This document shows, one piece after another, positions 55,087-62,005 of a stretch of 64,000 nucleotides of DNA. The stretch's first letter is position 1. Each line of letters opens with the position of its first letter. The notes beneath the pieces were generated by a model. It did not search any database, was not told the origin of the DNA, and saw only the letters and a list, made by a program, of their open reading frames with translations. The translations under genes and the position numbers were made by a program. Source of the stretch: Halioglobus japonicus (GTDB lineage Bacteria; Pseudomonadota; Gammaproteobacteria; Pseudomonadales; Halieaceae); the NCBI RefSeq assembly GCF_001983995.1, contig NZ_CP019450.1:1550001-1614000 (forward strand). The letters run 5' to 3'.

Positions 55087-56238
55087 GTGTTAAAAATCAA
55101 TAGTTTGAGAAATTCCGGGGCTCGGCGCGGCTGGGTGGTGTGCAGCGCGATGTTAATGACGTTGTTGGTTGGCTGTTCTGACGGTAGCGACGGTGGCAGT
55201 GATTCCGGGCCAGACCCCGTGATCGCACCGTTTCAGGAACTCTATGACCAGGGTATCAATCGGTACATAGGCGTTTACACGCCGATGCAATCTGAAGGAG
55301 CCGACGGTGTTGTCGATCACACCTTCGGCGCGGGTGATGGCCCGCTGTGCCTCGATGGCTCTGAGTATGCCATGGCCACGCGGGACGTGGGCTCTGAAGA
55401 TCTTATGATCTTTCTTCAGGGAGGGGGTGCTTGCTGGTCAGAACTGTGTGCGGCAACCCCGTCAGTTGAGGGTTCTGGCGTGCCGCAGGTCGGCATTTTG
55501 GACCCAGGTAAAGCAGACAATCCGCTGAAAGGCTACAACGTTGCTTACTTACCCTACTGCGACGGCGGCATTTTTAGCAGCGATATCGACTATGACAGGG
55601 ATGAAGACGGGAGCGATGATCAATTCCAGCGCGGCCTGCATAATCTGTCGGCCGGTCTGGATGTTGCCGTACGTACGTTTCCAAATCCCAGAAGAATTGT
55701 ACTCGCAGGATCAAGCGCAGGTGGCCTGGGTACGACGGTTGCGTTGCCCCTGGTGCGACTGCTTTACCCGGACGTACGCATTGACATCATCAACGATGCC
55801 GGAGTGGGTGTAGCAAGGCCCCAGCAACCAGAGTATCTGGAATTGCTGTTCAGTGACTGGAACTCCCGTGAATTTATTCCGGAGAGCTGCCCCGAGTGCA
55901 TTCCAGACGATGGTCACTTCAGTGAGTACCATATTTGGCAGATGAATCAGGATCCGAACGTGCGTCGCAGCATGCTGAGTCACAGCGAGGACACTGTCTT
56001 TGCATTGGGTTTTCTCCAAATTGGTTATGAAGCCTGGAAGGAGGCGCTCTATCCCGAAATGCAGCAACTCGAAGATGCTCACCCCGAGCGCAGCAAGTAC
56101 TGGATTCCCGACGCCACCGGCCATACTTTCGTTCAATTTAGTGAGGAGTTCGAGCGTACAGCGGGGGGCGTACGTTTAGTGGATTTCATCTCGGCTATGC
56201 TGGATGATTCTACTGAATGGCAGTCCACCAGGGACTGA
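55087..56238 (+). CDS. Pectinacetylesterase-family lipoprotein
   Basis: About 383 residues from GTG 55087; an in-frame GTG at 55069 is also possible. Lipobox LLVGC near residue 30 marks a lipoprotein. The family motifs are IFLQGGGACWSE (oxyanion), VLAGSSAGGLGTT (nucleophile Ser) and ATGHTFVQF (His). Plant pectinacetylesterase-like bacterial proteins deacetylate polysaccharides or other esters, but the true substrate is unknown. An acidic GSDGGSDSGPDP linker follows the Cys. Alone on its strand, ending 35 bases before a strong inverted repeat. Confidence 0.85.
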   Translation: MLKINSLRNSGARRGWVVCSAMLMTLLVGCSDGSDGGSDSGPDPVIAPFQELYDQGINRYIGVYTPMQSEGADGVVDHTFGAGDGPLCLDGSEYAMATRDVGSEDLMIFLQGGGACWSELCAATPSVEGSGVPQVGILDPGKADNPLKGYNVAYLPYCDGGIFSSDIDYDRDEDGSDDQFQRGLHNLSAGLDVAVRTFPNPRRIVLAGSSAGGLGTTVALPLVRLLYPDVRIDIINDAGVGVARPQQPEYLELLFSDWNSREFIPESCPECIPDDGHFSEYHIWQMNQDPNVRRSMLSHSEDTVFALGFLQIGYEAWKEALYPEMQQLEDAHPERSKYWIPDATGHTFVQFSEEFERTAGGVRLVDFISAMLDDSTEWQSTRD

Positions 56239-56273
56239 AAAACGGCGTCAAGGCCGAGGCATTCATACAGCGT

Positions 56274-56317
56274 CTTGTCGCTGGCTGGGTCAGTTTTCGT
56301 TTGCTGCCAGCGACAAG
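56274..56317. repeat. 12-bp perfect inverted repeat after the esterase gene
   Basis: CTTGTCGCTGGC (56274-56285) and GCCAGCGACAAG (56306-56317) with a 20-base T-rich loop. Likely a terminator-type or insertion-scar structure; no T run follows. Confidence 0.55.
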
Positions 56318-56348
56318 TATTCTAGCGACCTGAACTACAAGTGGCTTT

Positions 56349-56651
56349 TTATCGCAACGAGCTCGGCGCGACGTAATGCTGAGCCCTGACCAGTTGCCTT
56401 CCTAGATCGAACAAATGCTGAGCCGCAGCATAGGCGGTTGCGAATACCTGAGTCTGGTCAGTGGACTGGCATCGTCGCATCCGTTGTTCTTGCACCCCAG
56501 TCGCCCCGTGTGATTGTTGAGTCCGGTGGTTTTCATACTGCTGTTGGCTTTGGAATAGATATTTTCCCATCGCTCTAACTGAACCCATGGTCGCCTTCTT
56601 ATTGAAGGACAGCCATGAGGGCTCTGGTACTCGTGGGGCGACTGATATCAC
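56349..56651 (-). mobile_element. IS6-family transposase C-terminal remnant
   Basis: The minus-strand frame reads QQYENHRTQQSHGATGVQEQ, RMRRCQSTDQTQVFATAY, HLFDLGRQLVRAQHY. It matches the IS6-family transposase end (xENxRAExSHxATRxRERxMRxFKS, NLFxLGRHLVxAxHY). The catalytic DDE region is missing and conserved residues are lost, so it is decayed. No intact terminal repeats are seen. Confidence 0.7.
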
Positions 56652-56670
56652 GAAGCGTTGTTTCGCTAAT

Positions 56671-56820
56671 CTAGATCAGCTTGCGGCCTGAACTGAACGC
56701 TCGGATATAGTGGACGCCTTCGAGCAGTACAGCGTCTTTTAGCCGGTTCCGAATCGTCCGCTCGTCTTACTTTACGAGGGCAGCAAGTTCGGTGGTAGTG
56801 AGATAGGTTTGGTTGTCCAT
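56671..56820 (-). pseudogene. Excisionase-like small HTH gene with in-frame stop
   Basis: Starts at ATG 56820 with an AGGAGCC ribosome site. It reads MDNQTYLTTTELAALVK, stop TAA (56769-56767), then DERTIRNRLKDAVLLEGVHY and FSSGRKLI to TAG 56671. The pattern is a winged-helix DNA-binding protein of the type found near integrases. The stop at codon 17 interrupts it. It is a relic of a mobile element, adjacent to the IS6 remnant. Confidence 0.65.
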
Positions 56821-56987
56821 AGTAGGCTCCTAACGATGCGGCGATCGGTGGGCCCTTACACATGAACGGGTGGATTTATGAACCCCAGATTCTGTAGGTC
56901 TCATGGGGCATTCAATGAACGTCGCAAAATTGATGGCCTCTATCAATAGCAAAGCGATGACTTTCCTGTTTTCCGTGCTCTGAGGGT

Positions 56988-57611
56988 TTACTCTAAATCC
57001 TGTTGCTGTTTCGCCAGGGCCTTCCCGCAGAGCCAGAAGTGTACGGAGCCCCAAAGCCCCACCAGGGTAAAGAAGGCAAGTGCCACGCTCAGTGCATCTT
57101 CGCCATGTTGAGGGGTCAGCAGGTCGCTCAGCAAGCCTACCAGTAGTGGCCCCAGGCCCATACCAATCAGGTTCAGGCACAACATCATGATGGCCGAGGA
57201 TACGGCTCGCATTTGCACAGGCGACAGCGTCTGTACCATGGCGATCGTGGGTCCTATGACGTAGTTTGCCGCTACGCCCGGAATGATGAACAGCAATATC
57301 GCTGTGAGCAGGTCGTCGGCCAGTAAGCCCGCGATGAAGAAGGGGAGGGTGACAAAGGAAACCATGGCGAGCATCCATATGCCGTGTTGGAAGCCGCGGT
57401 GGGAGAGCCGATCGAACCACTTGCCAAAGGCCAGCGCGCCTATTGACCCCGGAATGCCAAATACGCCGGCCATCAGCATGCCAGTCTGGGACTGGCTGAG
57501 ATCGTGAACCCTGAAAAAGAAGGTCGGCAACCACTGTGTGAGGCCGTAACTTATCAGCCCCGCGACCACTGAACCTGCGATAAGGTGTCGCAGGGCGGGA
57601 TTGGTCCACAT
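56988..57611 (-). pseudogene. MFS transporter, C-terminal half only
   Basis: 207 residues from an internal Met; the frame is open only to TAA near 57655, upstream of which no transporter sequence continues. It has about six membrane helices (HLIAGSVVAGLISYGLTQWL, GMLMAGVFGIPGSIGALAFG, AIMMLCLNLIGMGLGPLLVG) of a major-facilitator C-terminal half, where a full protein has about 430 residues and 12 helices. The 5' half was removed by the deletion that also truncated the LysR-type gene on the other strand. Confidence 0.85.
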
Positions 57612-57649
57612 GGTGGCAGCAGTGGTCAGTATGGGCGGGGGAGCGGGTG

Positions 57650-57843
57650 GTGCTTACGTTTCGAAGGCCCCTCTAGATGTCGTCATTGAATCCCACCATA
57701 TCACCATGGGGCCCAGTGCAGTTTTCAGTAGAGAGGTTGAGCGTGGTGAGCTGGCTCTATTGGAATTGCCCGTGCCTATTCGTTGGTATGCGGCCTGTCT
57801 CACCCGCCCTAAAAGTGGCTGCCCCCCGTGGTCCAGAGGGTGA
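57650..57843 (+). pseudogene. LysR-type regulator, C-terminal remnant
   Basis: In frame from about 57650 to TGA 57843 the sequence reads VIESHHITMGPSAVFSREVE, GELALLELPVPIRWYAACLT, which matches the end of the LysR effector-binding domain. The DNA-binding and most of the effector domain are missing. Its truncated 5' side abuts the truncated 5' side of the MFS gene on the other strand. Confidence 0.65.
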
Positions 57844-57844
57844 T

Positions 57845-58082
57845 GCAGCGCTGACCAAGGAACAATATCGCTATGATGCGGCAGTGAGCTACCTGCCTTG
57901 TGTACTGATAGCCTGGAGACGAACTGAATTGTATTCTTGAAGAAGTTGAGAAAGTGGAAGTGGCTGGTGGGTCGAGGGCTGTACGCACGAAGACCAGTAC
58001 CGGTGAACTCCACACCCCGAATGAGGGGCTCTTGCGAGAACGCATCTCCCAATTCAAGCATAGAAAATGTTGGAGAATATAA
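57845..58082 (+). pseudogene. Degenerate C-terminal gene fragment overlapping the dioxygenase start
   Basis: Two frames together read like one protein tail: LTKEQYRYDAAVSYLPCVLI (frame 1) then DELNCILEEVEKVEVAGGSR and VRTKTSTGELHTPNEGLLRE (next frame), ending TAATG at 58080 shared with the dioxygenase ATG. A one-base shift near 57918 separates them. The TAATG overlap suggests an ancestral operon. I do not recognise the family. Confidence 0.5.
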
Positions 58083-58933
58083 TGTCTATAACTATTGAAC
58101 CGTCAGGCGCGGCATGCGGCGCCTTCGCTACCGGCGTTAACCTTGCAAAGGAGGTTTCGCCTGAAGTTGTGGCTGAGCTGCGCAGGCACTGGCTTGAACA
58201 CAAGGTGCTGGTCTTCCCGCAGCAGGACCTGAGCAATGATGATCTGGAGCGTGTGTCAGCTTACTTTGGTGAGCTGGGTGACGACCCGTTCTTTGCGCAT
58301 ATCGACGGACATGAGCATATCTGTGCGATTCAACGCAATGCAGATGAAACCGCACCGGTTTTTGCCGAGGTCTTTCACTCCGACTGGAGCTTTATGCCAG
58401 TACCGCCCGCTGCAACAGCGCTTTATGGAATTACTATTCCACCGATGGGAGGAGACACCCTTTTTGCCGACCAGGTAGCTGCTTATGAGCAGATGCCGGA
58501 TGACTTGCGAGTGAGAACAGAGGGACTTATTGCGATCCACTCCGCTGAATTAGGCTATGCGCCGGACGGTCTGTACGGTGATAGCGAAGAAAACAGCAAG
58601 CGCAGTATGAAGATTGTGACCAGCGAAAAGGCGCGAGAAAAGCAAGAGCACCCACTGGTGATTACGCACCGGGAAACGGGCAAGAAAGCGCTGTTCTCTT
58701 CGCTGGCCTATATTCAGGGGTTTGTCGGTATGGACAAGACTGATTCTGATGCGCTGCTGGTTGACCTCTATAACCACCAGTCAACTGAAGAGTTCGTCTA
58801 TCGTCATAAGTGGGAAAAAGGCATGCTGGTTATATGGGATAACCGGTCGCTACTGCACTCTGCCACTGGTGGCTACGATGGCTATGATCGGCTGCTTCAC
58901 CGCACTACCATTGCGGACTCAGTTGCCAGCTAA
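58082..58933 (+). CDS. TauD/TfdA-family Fe(II)/2-oxoglutarate dioxygenase
   Basis: 283 residues from ATG 58082, with GGAG 6 bases upstream. The iron ligands are in FHSDWSF (His 99, Asp 101) and the distal LHRTTI (His near 273), with the 2-oxoglutarate Arg four to ten residues further on in the same segment. SGAACGAFATGVNL and WLEHKVLVFPQQDL start the fold. The enzyme hydroxylates or cleaves a sulfonate, aromatic ether or related compound; the substrate cannot be read. It stands next to LysR and MFS remnants and a coupled gene tail, so a transport-and-degradation operon has been partly lost. Confidence 0.92.
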   Translation: MSITIEPSGAACGAFATGVNLAKEVSPEVVAELRRHWLEHKVLVFPQQDLSNDDLERVSAYFGELGDDPFFAHIDGHEHICAIQRNADETAPVFAEVFHSDWSFMPVPPAATALYGITIPPMGGDTLFADQVAAYEQMPDDLRVRTEGLIAIHSAELGYAPDGLYGDSEENSKRSMKIVTSEKAREKQEHPLVITHRETGKKALFSSLAYIQGFVGMDKTDSDALLVDLYNHQSTEEFVYRHKWEKGMLVIWDNRSLLHSATGGYDGYDRLLHRTTIADSVAS

Positions 58934-59698
58934 GCAGACTTTAAAAGCCTGAGATTGAATCCCCGGGGGCTGCTCGATACTTGAAATCAGCATCGGGAGT
59001 CGACCCTGAGCGCAGTTTTTATCTCAATAAACTGATTGCTTGATAGAACGATCACGCCATCTAAGGACGCCGAACAGAGCTTATCAATAGAAAGGAAAAG
59101 CTCTTATGAATAGTCTTTCGCCCACACCCCTTTAAGGGGGGTGGAGGGATGCTAATTCACCTCAAGAGATGTAAATTTCTTGACCCTGCTTGTTAAATCA
59201 ATGACCTACAAGGTATACGGGGGTGGAAATTCCCGGGCGCAGAAGTCAGGCCAAATGTCTCCCGTGCATTTCCACCCCCACTGATTCGGGCCAACGCTTA
59301 ATATTTGGGCTCAAAATATTGATTCGCTCCCAACGCCATTCCTTCGTGGTGGTCTATCTGCGTCGAATCTAGCCTGGTGTAGGGGCTATGTTTCATATCG
59401 ATTATGGGGCAAGCCGTGCGCAAAGCTTCTGTTCGAACAACGGGCTATCCCCAGACCTGAATAATACCTCATCTATCTTATGGATAGGCAGTTTGCTATC
59501 GAAAACCGAAGCCTGCTCTAAATATCCATCGGATTGTCAGATGCAACATTAGAGTTTTCCTCCAGAATCGCCTCGGATGTTGAGTGATGTTGTGTTTGCA
59601 CACCACCGTTCGCGCTTTTTGTTGTCCTCATGCACCACGTCGATTTTCGGAAAGTCCTATTCTTATCTCAGGTATCCGCCACATAGCGAGACTTGAAA
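58934..59698. other. 0.76-kb intergenic region upstream of the recombinase module
   Basis: No supported gene. It holds a palindrome CCCCTTTAAGGGG (about 59127-59139) that continues into GGGTGG, and a 12-bp perfect inverted repeat (59219-59279). The region may be the left end or attachment-site side of the mobile module. No tRNA is seen. Confidence 0.5.
59219..59279. repeat. 12-bp inverted repeat GGGGGTGGAAAT
   Basis: GGGGGTGGAAAT (59219-59230) and ATTTCCACCCCC (59268-59279) are exact complements, 37 bases apart. A third, partial G-rich copy (GGGGGGTGG) lies at about 59135-59143. Candidate recombinase-binding or element-end sequence, about 420 bases before the first recombinase-module gene. 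Confidence 0.5.
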
Positions 59699-60586
59699 AT
59701 GGATGAGAAATACAGAAAGACCGATACAGAAACTTTAGTTGCGGCCGTATCTTCTGCGGTAAGTGAGCTTGCAGCCAATGATTTGATGACTGGTAAAGAT
59801 TGGCTGCGAACGATCAAGAAGCAAGATCTACAGGTTATTAAAACCAGCATCGAGGTCGTTCGAACCTTTTCGTTGCAGACAGATGAGATCCTCTCATCCT
59901 TAGAGCGTGATCTTGACCCTCTGCTCACTGAGAACGTCGAAAATTCGGTTAGACCTGGAAAGGAGGGCAGCCTTAAGGACATGCAGCGTAGGCAGCCTCA
60001 CCTCCACATGATAAGAAACCTTAACCCCAGAAATCAGACTCATGCCTTTGCGATAGTTGTAGCGACTTGCCACCGATATCGCAATTTTGGATGTTCTTCC
60101 TCGGATTATGGTCGCCAGCCCACAAACCCTGAATCTCAGATGCGCAAGAGTGTTACGACGGTAACTGGCGGTCGCTCTATCACACATGAAGAAGTCCCTG
60201 AGGTCGTTGCTATCCTCTCCTTGTACCCTTCTTTTGAAGCGCTCTTTGAAGATATTGAGACTTTGAGTGGGGCGGGTCTCAAAATGAAGGAAAAGACGTC
60301 GTCGCAGATATTTTTTACCCGACTTGCAGCATTTGCAGACGGATTGGCCCCGGTCCTGCCGTCGATCTTGACCGCGCACGGTCGATTCAGCCTGTTCGGA
60401 ATGTTCCTTCGACGGTGGAGCAATGTCCCGATAAGTGGGCCCGAGAGGCAGCGAATGAGGCGATTCGCAATAAAAACGGTCAGAAGAAGAAAAAGAAGAG
60501 GAAGAACTCGCAATGGCAGAATAGAAATCTGCAAGCTGCAACCACCTGGAATTCATCAGTCCGTTCTCCTGTTGAGCGCAAATTAA
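59699..60586 (+). CDS. First gene of recombinase module, N-terminal part (probable frameshift)
   Basis: About 295 residues from ATG 59699. Helical and charged (SAVSELAANDLMTGKDWLRT, then HEEVPEVVAILSLYPSFEAL). I do not recognise a domain. Up to about residue 220 (FADGLAPVLP, near 60345) the frame looks real; beyond it the natural-looking sequence is in the next frame (VDLDRARSIQPV, then EQCPDKWAREAANEAIRN), which becomes the following open frame. A one-base gain near 60358 would join the two into a protein of about 520 residues. Codon use (AGA, ATA) differs from the flagellar genes, as expected for acquired DNA. Confidence 0.5.
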   Translation: MDEKYRKTDTETLVAAVSSAVSELAANDLMTGKDWLRTIKKQDLQVIKTSIEVVRTFSLQTDEILSSLERDLDPLLTENVENSVRPGKEGSLKDMQRRQPHLHMIRNLNPRNQTHAFAIVVATCHRYRNFGCSSSDYGRQPTNPESQMRKSVTTVTGGRSITHEEVPEVVAILSLYPSFEALFEDIETLSGAGLKMKEKTSSQIFFTRLAAFADGLAPVLPSILTAHGRFSLFGMFLRRWSNVPISGPERQRMRRFAIKTVRRRKRRGRTRNGRIEICKLQPPGIHQSVLLLSAN

Positions 60587-61254
60587 TCTACCAGCATTTC
60601 CATAGCATCAAAGTTCGCCTGGAAGCAGAGAATGATCTCTGTGAAGAACTGCTGAGAGAGATTCTTATTGACATTCAATACTTGATGGCCATCGTTTTGG
60701 CGCGCGATCCCCTCACATTGGCGACTTCTAGCATCAAACAGATGGGCATTTCGCTCGAGACATATCAGATAGAGAAAAAGATCCGGTATCCCAAGGAACG
60801 TTTTAAGCCGTCCGGAAACAGTAAGTCCAGGTACAGGAAAGTCCACAAGACGCTCCGGATTTCCATCCCGCCGATTCTTGCCGATATTCTCGCACTGCTC
60901 GTCACTAGGAGAGCTGTCTCCACGGATTTCTGCCTTAGTGAGTATTTGGACCTTACTGGGGAATCTTTGAAGAAAGCCATGAAGACCAGGAAGCGCATAT
61001 TGCTTGATGCAATGGGCATTCCGCGGATTGGGATGGATCAGTGGGCGCAACAATTGCCCATCTATATGAACGACTGTGTCGACGGAGTTGATGATGAAAT
61101 GTGCTCTGAGTCCACGCCCTGGGTTACATACTGTCTGATCGGGGGTAAGCAACACCTGCCACCGGTCGGCTCTCACTACGAGGCGCCGAGCGGTCTGGAG
61201 CTTTCTTCTCTCTACGCTTTGTACGTCGAATCGTACTTTTCAGGGAGGTTATGA
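60415..61254 (+). CDS. First gene of recombinase module, C-terminal part
   Basis: 279 residues if read from GTG 60415, but more likely the continuation of the gene starting at 59699. It contains a Lys-rich stretch (NGQKKKKKRKN), helices (LCEELLREILIDIQYLMAIV, RISIPPILADILALLVTRRA) and a C-terminus ending LYALYVESYFSGRL. No catalytic motif of a known family is clear to me. The stop TGA is followed by ATG two bases later (61256), tightly coupled to the next gene. Confidence 0.5.
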   Translation: MEQCPDKWAREAANEAIRNKNGQKKKKKRKNSQWQNRNLQAATTWNSSVRSPVERKLIYQHFHSIKVRLEAENDLCEELLREILIDIQYLMAIVLARDPLTLATSSIKQMGISLETYQIEKKIRYPKERFKPSGNSKSRYRKVHKTLRISIPPILADILALLVTRRAVSTDFCLSEYLDLTGESLKKAMKTRKRILLDAMGIPRIGMDQWAQQLPIYMNDCVDGVDDEMCSESTPWVTYCLIGGKQHLPPVGSHYEAPSGLELSSLYALYVESYFSGRL

Positions 61255-61255
61255 G

Positions 61256-62005
61256 ATGAATTGGGAAAAGAAACTCTATGGCGCACACACATTGCCTTTT
61301 GAGACATTTGCTTCTCCGATGGTGATTGCCAGTGCCAATCTCCGCGATGCCTTTGAGAAGGCCGAGAGAGATCCGATCAGCAACCACAATGAAATTGTGA
61401 TTCTAGTCGTGCTGTTCTTGCTCGTTGTCACTGGTGTGCGTTTCACCGTCCATCCATTCTGTTTCTTGCCACGCGTGATCAGTGATGATTTATCGGTGAT
61501 GTACGCCGAAGACAAGATCGTGTCTGCATTTCATGCCAGTCGCATCGTGGCATTGCCCAGTTTTGCCGAAGTTGTCCTAGTTATGTTTTCCAGGCACTTA
61601 CGCCAGTTGGTATCAGCTCTTGCTAGTGAATCCGTCGGTAATCTAGAGCTAGCCGCGAAAATACAGGCGCTGCTGACCCGGGAGATCTCCCGAGAAGAGC
61701 AGATTTTGCCCTATTTCTTTCTACTCAACGGTTCTCATCACGCAGTAAAACTGAATAGAGAAGCGATGAAAAAAGGCCTGGCTGAGCTGATCGACCATCG
61801 TCTTAAGGAATTTCGGCCTCAGCTGTGTCAGTTCTTACTGCGTGCCGGGGCGCCGAGGCACCTTGTGGCATTTCAGATGGGCCACATGAAAGGTCTGCGA
61901 CCGGCATTTTCTCGCCTTAACCAATTGACGGTACTCGAATTCGGCCTGGTCATGCAGCCGTTTCTCGATCTATATGTAGAGGAACTAGGGTGGGATTATG
62001 AGTAA
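61256..62005 (+). CDS. Degenerate tyrosine-recombinase-like protein
   Basis: 249 residues. Several tyrosine-recombinase landmarks are seen in weak form: VVTGVRFTVHPF (Arg I position), a Lys in MYAEDKIV, HRLKEFRPQLCQFLLRAGAP for the HxxR box (Lys in place of Arg), and FQMGHMKG for the GH motif. The nucleophilic Tyr expected about nine residues later is not present (FSRLNQL). It may therefore be a non-catalytic partner of the larger recombinase that it overlaps by 8 bases. Family assignment is inference. Confidence 0.45.
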   Translation: MNWEKKLYGAHTLPFETFASPMVIASANLRDAFEKAERDPISNHNEIVILVVLFLLVVTGVRFTVHPFCFLPRVISDDLSVMYAEDKIVSAFHASRIVALPSFAEVVLVMFSRHLRQLVSALASESVGNLELAAKIQALLTREISREEQILPYFFLLNGSHHAVKLNREAMKKGLAELIDHRLKEFRPQLCQFLLRAGAPRHLVAFQMGHMKGLRPAFSRLNQLTVLEFGLVMQPFLDLYVEELGWDYE

